NCBI GenBank assembly: GCA_025531455.1
Contig: JAMYHL010000009.1
Coordinates: 310,001-374,000 of the forward strand
Origin: Apiotrichum sp. Y4204
Lineage: Eukaryota; Basidiomycota; Tremellomycetes; Trichosporonales; Trichosporonaceae
DNA: 64,000 nt
Direction: 5' to 3'
The position numbers and the translations under genes were made by a program. The notes beneath the pieces were generated by a model. The model searched no databases. It was given only the letters and a program-made list of their open reading frames with translations, and was not told the DNA's origin. Shown in pieces: positions 45,980 through 58,833 of this stretch; position 1 is the first letter of the stretch; every line of letters starts with the position of its first letter.

Positions 45980-48791
45980 GGTGGAGCGAGAGATGGGGGG
46001 ATGGACGAACGGCGGAGTGTTGTTGTGAACGGAAAGATGTGGTGGTTGGTGTGTGCGAGCCTGTGCGGGCGGTGCGAGGGCAGGCGGGTGTGTGAGATGC
46101 GCAACAGATCAGGCGAGTCAAGCTTGTCGGGTAGAATGGGACGACTGCGACATTGAGCACAGTGCGTGTGGGGCGGGTGTCGGGTGCTGTGTCGTCTTGG
46201 CGTCTTGACACGGCAGGGAACAGACAGGAGACAGGAGACAGGAGACGACAAGTGCTGAGCAGTGTTGGAATGATATATCCGGCTGAAGGGTTGCAGACAA
46301 CGTTGACGGCGATTCGAGTATCGAGGATAAACAGGAATGAAATGCGACGCGGGCCTCTCAGTCTTGGGAAAGTTGTGGGGGTCAACAGACGACGCGTGCA
46401 GTAGAGAGGGGGACGAGGTATGAGGTATCTCGATGGCCGGCTTGGGTGGCTGATTTCTGTTTGTGGACAACGAATGTCGTTTTGGTGTTTGTGGGGAAAT
46501 AGTGGGGGCAGCCGGAATAGGAAGCCGGAATAGGAAGGATATGAGATCAACGACCAACGGATCGGCGACGAACACGCAGATCACAACGATCAACAATGAT
46601 GGACAGAAGAAGAAGAAGAAAAAGAAGAAAGAAAGAAAGATATTGAAGAGAGAAAAGAAAACGACAAAGGAGCTGGGAAAGCAAAACAAGACACAAAGAG
46701 CCGGTGCTTGCCAGTCGGACCCGCGGCGACGGCGATTGTTGTTGTCGTTACAGTCTCCCTCTCCGTTTCCATCAATATGTCTCATTCCGCACCGCCCACT
46801 CTCTCTCCCTTTCGACCATTTCAGCCGCTCTCGGGACATTTCAGTCGGTCCTCATTCAGACCTCTCCTTTTGGATTGGCTTTGAAACAATGCACGCTGCC
46901 GCCGGTCCTGGCAGCTCGACAAGAGTAGCGTCGCACGCCAGAAGAGCCACAGTAGCAGAAAGACGACCCCCAAAGCGTGCCGCGCATCCGCCCTGCGCCC
47001 TGCTCTAGCGACAAGGTTATCCATAGTATATCCCATCTTCTTTTTCCGCGTCCGGGCGGCAGAGCTACCTGGACGCTCTGGAAGCATAGAGCGCAGAGCG
47101 CAGAGAGCACACCGTCTCGCCGAGGTGGCTAGCGAGCGCTGCTCCGCGCCTCCGCGCCTCTCCGCGAGTTTGAAGCCAATGTCTCGATCTTCCCCAGTCC
47201 CGGTTGGGCAGTCGTCTTTCGCGGGGTCCCAGTTCCAGGGCAAGTACGGCACAAGGACCTGTACGATGGCCCAGGATCAGGACCCAAAGGCTCACGGCAC
47301 GACGCGCAGTGCCTCGCACGTCGGAATGCCTGTGGGCTCTGTGGACGCGTAAGCTCGCGCGCTCGTAAGCCCCAGGTCGGCCCAGGGCCAGAGGGGGATG
47401 CATGCCGGCATGTCACAGAGTTTCGGGTGCTGTTGTTTTGATTTCTGCTTGTTTTGTTTGTTTTGTCTGTTTTTGTCTTGTTTGTCGTTTGTTCTTTCCG
47501 GGGTCCTTACTGTTAGGTCTCGGATCTCAGAGGGCCTTTTGGTGTGCGGAGCATAGCAGTTCCCACGACGAGAGCAGGAATAGAAACGGGTTGTGCGGAG
47601 AGATGGAACACATGCTCTGATGCCGGCGGCGTGGCGGCGAGTCGGCGCATTGTAGAGTTTGGAGGCTGCACGAGATGAATGGGAGATGAAAGAGAAAGAG
47701 ATTGATGCATAAGAATGATCGCCGAATAAGCGTCAATATGAAGATCAGCAAAAAAGTGATCAACGCCCAGGAAATGTAGAAATTAGCATCGAGCAGTGCA
47801 TTGTGGAGCATGCTGCAGGTGGTGCATCTTGCAGCTCGCACAAGTTGCCAACACTCTTCACACTCTTCGTCGCCCATCGTCTTTGTTGTCGCGTCGCCAG
47901 TACCGCGATAAGGAGTAGCGCGACGCGTCGTCGGACCGGGGGACTAGCGTACGAGCTAGTTGGCAAGTAGGCAGTTGGTGACTGCCGCATGCCGCTCCGC
48001 ATCGTGATAGCCGTCACTGCCGGTTGCCGCCATTCATTGTGTATGTGTGCGCAATTCAAGCTCTTCAAGCTCTCTCGTCTCTCGATACTGCACTGCGATA
48101 CCACCGTGATCTGGCCGTCACTCGCACAGCCCGCACAGCACAACCACATGGTACAGTGTAGCTGTAGCATGTAGCTATCCCCGCAACCCGCTCCCCGCAG
48201 ACCCGGATGTAACTCGAGTGACGCGAGCCAGTCGGATGGGCTATGTTAGGCGCTACGCGAGAACCGGTTCAGCATACCCCGGGAACTGGGAACTCTGTGT
48301 GCTTGCATCAATTCTGCTTGTGCTTAGTGGTAGAGCTCTTCGACCTCTCCACCTACCTCCACACGACACATTCCCCCTTCCTATTATCCTCTTCTGTTCT
48401 CCTGTTTCGCACTCTGTCACTGTACGGCACGCGTGACGCGTTACACCTTGACCCGAGAGCACATTCCCATCGCACGGCCCAGATCCATGAAGCCGTAAAG
48501 GACATGGTCCGTGACTCATGATCCATGAGGACGTGCCCGCTGGAAAACTGGGAGCTGGAAGCTGGAAGTGGCCAGGCCAGTGTCCCACGGGGCCACGGTG
48601 CGTCCACTATCGCTGAGCCTCCGTCGGATCTCGGTTGCAGTCAGCTGTATCCTGGTATCTCGTTATCGACCATCACTCCGCCTGGGGCTCATATAAATCA
48701 GATGCTACATCACGCGCGAGATTAGCGTGCATGGATGCATACGTGCATGAATCAACAGATTATAACCAAAAAATAAGGAATACGGGATACA
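45980..48791. other. 2.8-kb intergenic region, no gene recognised
   Basis: It lies between the coiled-coil gene start and the MDM1 stop. Simple repeats: ACAGGAG units (about 46223-46246) and an AAG/AAAG tract (46606-46650). A 370-codon minus-strand frame upstream of the coiled-coil start continues that gene's frame but is low-complexity leader. No tRNA-like or conserved coding sequence was seen. Confidence 0.45.
46606..46650. repeat. AAG / AAAG microsatellite
   Basis: Purine tract of AAG, then AAAG units on the plus strand, in intergenic DNA. Confidence 0.8.
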
Positions 48792-51700
48792 CTACCGTCC
48801 AGGGACGGGGAAAAGCGCGCCAAGCACCTGGAAAAAGGTATCAGTATCAGCATCAGCTACAATTGCCCACACATACCTCATCAAAGACGCAGAGCATGAG
48901 CTGCTGGTTGAGCCGGGCGTCCTGGAGCACCCCAAACATTCTTCCCGCGGCGCGTCCGGCATTCCGGCGCCCAATCATGTTGGCCGCGACGTCGGGCATG
49001 AGCGCGCCGAGGCGGCGCGACGCGCTCGTGCGCGTGTCGTACTTTTCGCTCTCTGTCCGTGGTGGGGTCGGGTCGCGGCGCTTCCCGCCTGGCCAGAGGG
49101 CTTCCTGGAAGAGTCCGAGCAGCTTGTCGATGCCCTTCTCGCTGCTCGCCTTACGGAACGTGTCGCGGACCTTGCGCTCAATCGTCCCGCCTAGAACCTG
49201 CTGTAGGAGGATGACGATCGCTTGTCGTCGCAGCCAGTCCTTCTCTTTGAGATCGAACACCTCAATAAAGAGGTCGCAGATCGGGACGGTAAAGGAGCCG
49301 GCGGCGGTCTCGCCCTCGAGCGGCTGCATCGCGCCGGGGAGAACCTCAGGGAGGGGGGCCGCGAGGGTCGGCAGTGCCGAGGCTGGGGTAGTCGGTGATT
49401 GGGGCGACTTCCAGCCGCCTCCGACGCGGAGAGCCGGCATCGCGTCAGTCACGACGCCGATCCCGCCCGCCACCTCCTGTAGCTGTCGCGAGAGGGACTG
49501 CGACATGAGATCAAGCATGGAGGGCACGAGCGCCTCGTCGAGCGACGACGTGACCGTCTTGTAGATCGACTTGACAAGGTTGGATGGGGCGAGGGCGCCG
49601 AGCGGCCCTGGTGCTGTCGCGTCGCTAACCGGTGCAGATTTGGAAAGGAAGCTGCGCACGAGCAGACTGTCGCACAGTACCTGTGAAGCGACAAGCGACT
49701 GGAGTCAGTGATTAACCGTCTGTTGCTACCCACCTGGAGATACTTTTCCAGTCCGGCGCGGCGCGACTGGACAAAGCTGGTCGAGACGCTCGGCACGAGG
49801 CGTTTGCCGGGAAGGTCGGCGACGCGGCCAATAGCCTCGGCGAGCAAGGGATCGCTGGTAGCGGCCTCGCGCAACGCTCGGTCGAGCTCGTAAAACTCGT
49901 TATACCGGTGCGTGACCACCCAGGAGAGGTGTATCCGCCCGTCGTCGCCAGCCTGGCGGATCTCGACATTGTACCGCACAATCTGCCGTCCGCCCTCGTG
50001 GTCACCGGGCACAATCGCCGTGGATGGAATCGCCACATGCGTGCGCCCTGGCACGAGCCGGTTCTCCTCCTCCTGCTGCTCGTATTGCACCTTCTGGAAC
50101 TCGGCAGTGCGCTTCTCCCTCAGCAGCGACGACTTTGACCGATGGAGCAGCTTGAGCTCCTTTGTGTTCCCCGTCAGCTCCGCCTGCCCGATAAGCGAAT
50201 CCAGAAGGCCCGCCTGCTGGTCCAGCTCGCCAATCTTGCCCGTCAGCCGCGCGATCTCCACAGAGAGCTGCATGTCGCCAGGCGCAGCAAGCTGCACATC
50301 AACCTGCGCCCCTTCGTCCCCTTCAATTAGCTCTGGCGGGTCCTCATCCTCATAGTCCGCAAAGATACTCTTTGTCGCGCGGTCCGCTAGCCGTACGGCA
50401 TCGTGCGAGCCGCGGCGCATACGCCGCGCCCGTCCCTTTGTGTCCAGGCGCGCGACGCGGCGAACCGGACTCGGTGGGCCCGGCCCGGCCTTCTCCCTCA
50501 AATCTTCGGCAGACCGTGATGTGAGACGATTCCCAGCCAGAGGGTGTCGCTCGGGACGCACGAGCTCGACGGACATGCTGAGTGGATTCACTTCGGGCGA
50601 GGGCGCCGGATTCGTCCCAGACGTGCTGGGGAGCTCGGCGCTCGAACGCATGTCCTCGGACATGATCTCGTTCAGCGCCGCCTGGATCGCCTCCATGCGT
50701 TGCGACTCGAGCTGTGTCGCCTCGTCCTCCTCATCGCCGTCGAAGAGCGGGTCGCGCTCCGCGTCCTCCCCACCACCAAAAAGATGCTCAAAGTTGCGCT
50801 TGCGCTCCGGTATTGATGGGGCGGGGCTGCCAGGCGCGCCAGGCACGCCAGGAGCAGGGGACGCTCGGGGTGACCCACCACTAGACCGCGATTCGGGAGT
50901 GACCCGCCGCATTGGTGTGGTGTAGTCGTTCCCCGAGGTAACGGTCGGTAGCGCCGGAGCAGGGGCTGTAACCGGGGAGAAGCTTCCGCCAGTGACAATG
51001 TATGGCCGGCGCTGGGGCTGTGTGTGTGGCTGCGGGTGGGGCAATAGAGGATTGTCGGACAAGCGACGCGCATGACCTGGGGCTACGAGGTTGGGCGCCG
51101 GACTCGCCGGCGGGCTGTCTGATACAGATCTGAGAACTTGTCTTGGGCGGTGGAGATTCTTCAGATCCGCAATGGCCTTGATATACAGCTCGCTCTTCTG
51201 AAAGTCTGGCCAGTCCTCGAGCTCCATCTGTTCGTACACTATGCGCTGGGACTCGTATACCGCGCGCTTGGCGCGGCGGACATCATCAGGCGCGAGCGGC
51301 GAGATGTGGGATGCGAGGTCGGCAATCTCGGTGACAAGCCTCGACGGGATGGAAATCTTGTGCTTGTGCTCAGAGGCAAAGTACGTTTGGTACAGGTACG
51401 TCGTGTCGTCGCGGATCGTGTTGTCGTTTGCGCTCGGGCGGCTGTACTCTGTCGACTCAGCGTCGAGCGCATGGCTCTGCCCCGACGCCTCGAGCGGATC
51501 CTTGAACCCTTCTACCGTAAGCCAGAACTGCACGAGATGTGACCGGTCGCGCCGTTCCATGTACTCGAGCCAGTAAGCGAGCGACGACGGGTCCGAAAGG
51601 ATCGCGAACAGGTTGCCGCGGAAGCGGCTGGCCGACGGTGTCTCGGACGCGAAGCTTGGCGTGTGTGGTGAGGATGTCTGCAGTTAGTACGCATGCCAAA

Positions 51701-52985
51701 GTGCAGAACAACAACTCACACTCGCAACACCACCAGACAGCGAGACGATGCGTCTGTCAATCTGGCCGCGTGCGCGTTCCAGCCGGTCGACATATCGGAC
51801 GAGCTTGCGCACGCCGCGCTGCGCCTCCTCCGTATCCGCCTTTGTGCGCGCATTGGCCAGCCCCGCGCGGGCGGAACGAAGCTCGCGCTCCACATCAGAT
51901 CGCAGGCGGCGCGCGTCGCCGAGCGTCTTGAGGCGCGGGATGGAGCGCATAAAGTCGTCAAATTGGCGTGTCGTCGAGTGAACAGTGATGGACGCTCCGG
52001 ATGGGCGCTTGCTTCGCGATGGCGAGCCGGCTGTCTGGGTCGAGAGCGCCGAAAGGACCTTGTTAACCTGGTTTCTGGGGTCAGACATTGAACCGCAGGA
52101 CACATACCGCTCGTAGAGATACTTTCCGCCCTGCTCGTCGATCTGGCGGTTCCAGAAGTCGCTGTCGCACAGCATATTAAACACGGGAATGAGTATTGCG
52201 CCGAGGACAATCTCACGGACAATAGTCAGCACCACATCGCTCTGCTCCGAGACGGGAAGCACGTCGACGAGGATGCGCGCCACGGTGGTGCGGAAGTGCG
52301 CCTCAATATCCGGAATGTTCGCTTCGGCAGTGAGGCGGTTCGGGCCGAGGAGCGCAGCATGCGGATTACGGGGGAGCGGGAGCGGGAGGCTGCTGGCAGG
52401 AGAAGCGGCGAGCGAGTTGGCAAGGTGCTCGATGGTGCGGTAGTGCTGGAAATGATCCGTTATGATTGGCAGAATACGCTGCACGACGAGATTCGGCCAG
52501 TCGACGCCCTCTGCGCGCCGCCCGACCTCGCCGAGCGCCGCGCGCACATTCCGCTCCACCGCGTCCGGGAACGCGCGGCTCGGCGAGATCTTGAGATACC
52601 ATGGCAGAATGAACGATTGGCGGATAAGAAACAGCAGGCGGTCGAGCCGCGGCGCAACTCTCTCCCCTGCGAGGCCGTAGACGGCGCCAAACTCCTGTTC
52701 TGCGTCCTCTGCCGCGCGTTCGGCCAGTGCCCGCGTCCATGCCTCGCCTACAGCGAATCCGAGCGGCTTGCACGCCTCGCGCTGCCTATCCCGAAAAGAC
52801 GGGGCTGTTGTCCGCGCGTCGGCGGTCGTGGCTGCCAAAAGCACCGTTGCCGCGATAAATGCCAGGCCCGAGGCGAGGTGGAACGGCGCGGCGAGGAGGG
52901 CAGCCAGGACGTTGAAGCGCCAGTGGAGCACGGCAGCGGCGAGGAGAAACCCCGCGCCGGCGAGGATACGGCGGTGCGGCGGCAT
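48792..52985 (-). CDS. MDM1: Mdm1/SNX13-like sorting nexin (PXA-RGS-PX-nexin C)
   Basis: About seven exons encode some 1,270 residues. Two hydrophobic segments open the protein (AGAGFLLAAAVL and GLAFIAATVLLAATT), placing it in the ER membrane. A PXA domain follows (ILPWYLKISPSRAFPDAVER through AILIPVFNMLCDSDFWNRQI), then a helical, possibly coiled region (LERARGQID). An RGS-like domain is next (LSDPSSLAYWLEYMERRDRS, VQFWLTVEGFKDPLE, YLYQTYFA, YESQRIVYEQME). After a Ser/Pro linker and a coiled coil comes a PX domain (RYNVEIRQAG, SWVVTHRYNEFYELDRAL, PGKRLVPSVSTSFVQSRRAG). The nexin C-terminal domain ends LGALFPVPGR. In yeast Mdm1 tethers ER to vacuole and links to lipid-droplet biology. The start at 52985 (MPPHRR) sits just before the first helix; an in-frame ATG lies at 53063. 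Confidence 0.92.
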
Positions 52986-55099
52986 CGTTTGGTGCGTGTT
53001 GATGGCTGGTTCCTCGGGTGGCAACCTTACTCTGGGGATGCCGTACGACGCGACTGATATCACTACTCAGGTATCCTCCAAGATACAGGTGTCGCTTCAG
53101 AGATCCAAGAATCCGCTCCGGCAGAGGTGACGAGGGCGCGGTCCGAGTACGCCAGTACTACCCCTCGCCACCGTCGGATGGCGACGACGCTGTGTGAGAG
53201 TGGGAGCTGAGAAGGTGTTTGTTTGTGGTCTTGACATCTCTGCCGGCTGCATCTGGTAACTGTAACGCGTCACCAGGCGGGGTAGACGTCGGAAAGCGGC
53301 CCGTCGCTATCACTTGGGGCGTCCAAGTGATGACCTTTTTGTTCTGCTTGCTGGGCGTGCTGTTGATGTGGTAGCCGCATGCAGAAAAAGACCCCCCAGG
53401 ACTTGGCCATTTACTCTCCTGCACACCGACACTCGCATCTTCCTATATTCCCATCTCACATGCACTGCTCGTGCAAACAACGTGCCCGGCATGCATCCCA
53501 CACTTCAACTTCACTCATCCCCCATCGTCCCCATTATCTCCACCACCACAAACCCTCTTTGGCGCGTTCGGAATCACGGCCTACAATCTGTTACATGCCC
53601 GTGAATCCGAATACATCGTCCTCGACACCGAGCGCGTCCGAGTCCGAGTGTTGTGATCTGTGCGACCCGACCCGCGCCGCGGTGTGCCCGATGGCGTTGG
53701 GTTTGGCGCATGTATCCCTCTGTCCCTCAGAACTGGCAACTTGAGAACTTAGGGACGCGGGGTCTGGACACCTGACCACCGGACGTGTATGGTATAAGCT
53801 GAATGGATTTGACTGACTGCCCTATTGACATTCACGTCGACCCGGACTGTTTAGAAAATGTAGAATTCCGGCTTGGACGAGTGTCGAGTGTGCTCGAGAA
53901 TGTGCTGTATCCTTCACGATCTATTCGTCCCCACTGCCTCCTCCGCCACTTACGCCCGATTCGCGCAGTATCATGGGCCGCGGCGTATATCGGACCTCGG
54001 AGGCAAGGCTCCGAAGAGCAAACGCCGTACACACGGTGCCGAGCAACGCACACTAAGCAACGGCATGAAGGGAAGCAACGTCGACACTGTGCAAGGCACG
54101 GGTTTCGGTGGTGGAACGGGCTGACACGGGCGCCAACTTCTGACCTTACCCAATGTATGCAGCGGCGCAGCGGTGGCAGCAATGGCGGGGCTGACTGAAT
54201 TCTATGGCAGCGGAGACGACGCCGACCTCCGAAGCCAGCGTGTTCCGGGCCTCTCCGGGAGCAACTTCCGGACGTGTCCGAGATTCGGAGCGGTCTCGGC
54301 GTCTGACGTCAGAGGCAGCGGGGTACAATAAAGAAACCATCAGTAAAGGCAGGGCCCGTGCCTTGTAAACATGTAATCTTTATCAGACAGGGAGCACGCG
54401 GCGGAGTAACTGGACGATCCTCGTCACCGTCGCGAGATCTATTACTGTCTGTGGCTGCAAGGTGATCCGAATAGCGCTGGGTAGCAGCAACGTGTATCTG
54501 TAATGGCGGCAGCCGGCGTCTGCAGCTGGCGGCGTGTGCGGCCCGAGTTTGTTATCAATTACTTATCGCCCTTGCTGCCAAACCGCGCCACTCTGCGCGA
54601 CTTGCTGCGGTATGCGGTAACCCACATTTACCCACTCTGTAATCTGTGCGCGGTTTGTTTGTGCCTGGTTGTCACTGAGGTCTGACTGGTCACTGTGCAT
54701 CACTGTGCGCAGTGGCGACGCACCGTGGCTGGCTCTGCCAAAACAGAATTCGGAGTCGCCCTTCGCCATCTCAGATTACCGCTCAACGTCGTTCGGAGTC
54801 GGCACGGCCCTTCTAACGGCACTGAAGACTCGCTCGCCAGGGAGGCTCTCGAAGCGCCTGGAGTTGGAGATGGTCTCGGCACGGCCCGGGCCGCGGACAA
54901 CGGTCTTGAGAACGTGCATTCCCCGGCAAAGAGATGGGAAGGAACTTGAAGATCGTCGATGTTGGCAGTCGAGGAGGAACATATATAAGACGAGGGAGAT
55001 GGGCGATAAAGGACCATCATCAGTCAAGACAACCCAGTTGAACCACCACCCAAACTTCCACTTCCACTACCACTACCACCACCCCATTCCACCATCACA
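52986..55099. other. 2.1-kb divergent intergenic region
   Basis: It separates MDM1 (minus) from the small mitochondrial protein gene (plus). A perfect 9-bp inverted repeat with a 5-nt spacer lies at 53309-53331. The last 80 bases are a CCACTTCCACTACCAC-rich leader. No coding sequence is recognised. Confidence 0.45.
53309..53331. repeat. 9-bp perfect inverted repeat
   Basis: ATCACTTGG and its exact reverse complement are separated by five bases and followed a few bases later by TTTTT. It could be a dimeric protein-binding site or an RNA hairpin; its role is unknown. Confidence 0.6.
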
Positions 55100-55530
55100 A
55101 TGTTCGCCCGCGCCCTCACCCAGTCCGGCCTCCGCGCCTCGCTCCGCATGCCCCAGTCGAGCCTGCGCGCGCTGCACACCGCCCCCCGTGCGCGTCTCGC
55201 CGTCACCATGCCCGCGACGCAGCGCATGCTCGCCCAGCGCCACATGTCCGCCATGGCGAAGAAGGACCTCGGCGACGTCCACGAGGGCAACGACGTGCGC
55301 CGCGGCTTTGACGAGGTCGTCCCCTTCCTCAAGCGTGAGTTGGAGGAAATAACGCTGGCAAAGAAAACAAACAGAAAGCTGACTCTTCAGGCATCCCCGT
55401 CGATGTGTTCCCCCTTGTTGCGTTCGTGTCGTTTGTCGTCGTCCTCGGCGTCTTCTTCTCCGCCAAGAACATCATGACCGACAAGACTCTCCGTCTCAAG
55501 CCCGCCCACATGACCGAGGAGGAGCAGTAA
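55100..55530 (+). CDS. Small single-pass mitochondrial protein, B12D/MLRQ-like
   Basis: Two exons give about 120 residues. The N-terminus (MFARALTQSGLRASLRMPQS) is rich in Arg, Ser, Ala and Leu and lacks acids for the first 50 residues, a clear mitochondrial presequence type. The mature part has KKDLGDVHEGNDVRRGFDE. One membrane helix follows (FPLVAFVSFVVVLGVFFSA) and a short polar tail ending MTEEEQ. The order Pro-x-x-x-FPL before the helix recalls the B12D/NDUFA4 (MLRQ) family of respiratory-chain subunits, so an inner-membrane accessory subunit of complex I or IV is possible. The match is by eye and weak. The intron (about 55334-55390) joins LK to RIPVDVFP in frame. Confidence 0.65.
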
Positions 55531-57134
55531 GCGGCAGCCCTATCGAGCCAGCTACACCCCTCCCGTTCCCAGCCCGCACGCAAAACCACACATTTCGTAA
55601 CGGACACTCCAGCACTGCATACATAGAGGCATAGCGCCCGCAGCGCGCCGCACACCAAAACCACTGCATTGAACCCAAAGCAATCCGTACCTCTTATCCC
55701 TCCACTATTGCATGTATTCCTGTTTGTATCGGTGACATCAAAGGTGCCAGTCGGAACGGAATGAGTCTGAGATGATCGTCACCACCAGATGAGTGGCATC
55801 ATGTGGAACTCTGCCGAAATTAGTGACACAAGCCCGAGCCCCCAGATCGACGAGCACATGTCCAGCATAATAACTCTGCGCGCTCTGCGCACTTTGCAGC
55901 CATTCCGCTCGTGTTCCAGTCGACGCGTCACCTGGAGCTGTATGGGCTCCGACCTGTATGGGCTCCAACCCTCCAACTCACGGCATGCAAACGCCGTTCA
56001 CGCATTTCTGCGGCCCGTTCACATCAGAAAAGACCTGAAGCTCAGGGCCCCGGTTTCACATTCCGCAACATCCCAAGTTCCGATGTCCTTATGTATATCC
56101 CGTGTAACTTAATGGTAATGAATTATTCGGAATGGGTGGTGGACAATTGCAGGATAGGCGAGGGAAGAGTTGGGGCCGAGCTGCTATGATTCACAGATTA
56201 CAGATGCGCGACATTTGATGGTGGTCGCAATGCGGCCTCTCAGATCTTTCTCGTGTGCGCGGGATATTTTATGTGGAGTCCGCAATGGAGCCAGCCGCGA
56301 CGAGATGGAGACAGACGAAATCATATTCTCGAGTCATACTCGTGGAACCTAGTTGCACGAATGTGACCATTGATCGGAGTGCACTCCACGGCCCACGCAA
56401 CACCGCGGTGGGCCCGCGCCGCACGGTTATGGAAATCGTGGGCCGTTCAGTTCAGCTGGAGCAACTAACACACAAAGGCGGGTCAGTCGAGACGCATGGA
56501 TGCCATGATCCGACTAGATGTAACATGTTGTGAACACGATGGCGGCTTCGGGGTTGTTACGGTCAAGAAAGCAGCGGGCCCATTTTCGATGGGGCGGGCG
56601 GTGTTCCAGTGAGGGGTGAGAGATGTCCAGGTCGAGGGCGGGAATAGTTGGAATTGGCATTTGAGAGTGGACGTGGGTGGTGGGGACGGACGATATGATT
56701 GTGAGAGGTGGCGGTGACGAAGACACGATATCGTATCGGCTTGCTGGAGTTCTGCGATGATCCGCAGGTGCACTTGTCGGACTGCTCAATGGAGTCAGGA
56801 CTGTAGTGGCGCTCGAGATGGCTACAGCTACTGATAGAGACGGTGTGACGAAGTGGCATGCTAATCTCCCAAAATGTGAGGATCGTAAGTGAATGAGGAT
56901 ATCGCGACTATTCACTGTGATCTCCGTAGTTGTAGAGCTGATCTGATACCCATGGTACGATCTCTCATTTCGTCAAGCCGCCCTCATACCTAGTTTCGGG
57001 TCAGTTACAGAACTGGTGCTGCAACGTATCCTGTTGGCGAGTGTTCTAATGGCTGTAGAGTTAATGATGAAACTCCCCCGTCAGTTATTCCTCAGCATCT
57101 CCCGGATCTCCAGCATATGCATACACAATCACAT
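55531..57134. other. 1.6-kb convergent intergenic region
   Basis: It lies between two convergent stop codons. A minus-strand frame of 133 codons (56514-56915) is the longest; it has no recognised motif and no obvious start context. Otherwise nothing is seen. Confidence 0.45.
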
Positions 57135-58280
57135 CTACGCCTCGACCTCGATCGGGGAGCCGGCCGCAGCGGCCAACACGGCAGCAGTCTCGGACTTCTT
57201 CTTCTCCTCGTAGCTGTACCACAGTTCGCTGAGGTCGTAGTTTTCTGTTGGTCAGCTTTGTTTCGCAAAGGGACAGCTGCGACGCACTGATAAACTCCCA
57301 TCCGTTCTCGCGCACGTGGAACAGGTTCACCGAGTTACCCGAGTACGCGTCACGGTGGCCTGCAGCGACGATTGAGCGGCGACCGAGCTCCTGCGCCTCC
57401 TCGTCCGACAGATCCCACTTGTATCCCTGATGTCAGCTTGCTAGAATTGCTGGAAAGCTCACCTGGTCAAGGACACCGTAGGCGAATGTACTACCGGAGC
57501 CGACGGAGAAGAGGTCGCCCTTGAGACGCTGGCCGTCCGAGTCGACGTAGAAGAGTGCGGGGCCCTGATGTCAGCTCTTGTGGGCACACGGCAGCTCACG
57601 GTCTTGTCCCATCCACAGATCATGGTACCCATGCTCAAGCCCATTCCCTTGTACTGGTACACAATGTTAGAAAGGATCTTCGAGGCGGCGGCCACTGAGA
57701 TGCGCTCCTTGTTGCGCAGCTCGTGCAGGCGGCACTGCATGCCGAGGTACGTCTCCCTGAGTGGTCAGCTGCCGGATGGTATTTCTTGAACATCCGTCGA
57801 TAGACATACCAGTACTGGCAGTCTGCGGCACCACCAGCCATCGTTCCAAGGAGGTAGGGGTTGATCTCGATAACCTTCTTGACGGTCCCCGAGGCTGGGA
57901 GTCAGTATGTGGGTAGGTAACGGATGAAGCACCCACCAATGTACGAGCCGGCAGTCGCACGCGAGTCGACGGCAACGATAATTCCGCCCTTGAAGCGGAA
58001 CGCAAGCGTGGTGGTTCCGTGGGCAAGCTTGATCTTTGCCTGGGGGTTGGCGGACATCGAGTCGGTGTGCAGCGACAGGAAGGCGAGCGGCTGAGGGTGA
58101 GCACAGAACTACGGGGAGCTGTACATGATATATTCAGCTCCTATCCACACTCACGTCCGCGACGGCGGGCACCTGCATGCCCGAGACGGCACCCCGCGAG
58201 TCGAGGTTACCGTACCCTGCGACCTCCTCCTCGGCGGGTGCGCGGTGTGCGGGTGCGAGCTTGGCGACGAGCGTGTCCAT
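57135..58280 (-). CDS. PRE2: 20S proteasome subunit beta type 5, chymotrypsin-like
   Basis: About six short-intron exons encode roughly 280 residues. The propeptide starts [19 protein letters not shown] and ends KLAHG, immediately before the catalytic Thr of [20 protein letters not shown]. Conserved blocks follow: [36 protein letters not shown], the S1-pocket region, [40 protein letters not shown] and [19 protein letters not shown]. These identify beta5/Pre2. The subunit is made as an inactive precursor and cleaves itself at Gly-Thr during 20S assembly; it cuts after hydrophobic residues. The active-site Thr, the Asp-Ser-Arg trio and Lys33 (FRFKGG) are all present. It is convergent with the B12D-like gene and divergent from SDH6. 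Confidence 0.95.
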
Positions 58281-58833
58281 GGTGGACGATGTAGTGGGGT
58301 GCGAGTGGTGTTTGTTGATCGGCGCCGAGACGAAAGCGACTGGAAAGCAGGCGCGGCAAAGCTGAAAATTGGGTTCTAGTCACTCGAGGAGACGGTAGTG
58401 TTGTTGATGTTGGTGGTGATGATGATGAGGGGGGTGTTGTTGTTGATGGTGAGCTCGACGCTTACTCGGTGTGCTCCCTGTTCTGCGAGCATCCAAAGTG
58501 AACAACGAGCGTCGAGGACGCGCGTCACTCCTGCAGTTGGGCCATTGAGCCTCGGAGGCAAATACACGTGTAAATGTCATGGATGTCACGTGATTTTCTG
58601 GAGAGGTCTGCGAAGCTGCGATGTCTGCCCTCGGTCACCAAACGTCAGTGGCGCCGGAGATTGCCGATTGTCCGACCTCCTCTTCTTCTGTGCCTCTGTG
58701 CCTCTTTTGTCGCCTGCTGGGTTTCTCGAAAATGTCCGAGATGCGAGAAGAGTTGAGACAACGCCCCACCACAGATGTCTTCGTTTCCCATCACTTCACT
58801 GTCTCTTCTACACATATCTCACACTCTAGCAAC
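58281..58833. promoter_or_regulatory. Divergent promoter of PRE2 and SDH6
   Basis: 553 bp between two divergent start codons. A GTTGTTGATGTTGGTGGTGATGATG tract (in the PRE2 leader) lies at 58397-58450. No specific factor site was assigned. Confidence 0.45.

Noticed and set aside
56514..56915. 133-codon minus-strand frame with some coding-like character
   Set aside because: No family motif, no clear start context and several competing frames of similar length; left as intergenic.
10376..58280. Idea that UBC6, CKS1, MET30, PRE9 and PRE2 form a ubiquitin-proteasome cluster
   Set aside because: They are spread over 48 kb on both strands with unrelated genes between them; chance is the simpler explanation for this many housekeeping genes.
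58281..58400. Search for a yeast-type proteasome control element upstream of PRE2
   Set aside because: Only a partial match (GCGGCAAAG near 58350) was found; not enough to claim an Rpn4-type site.
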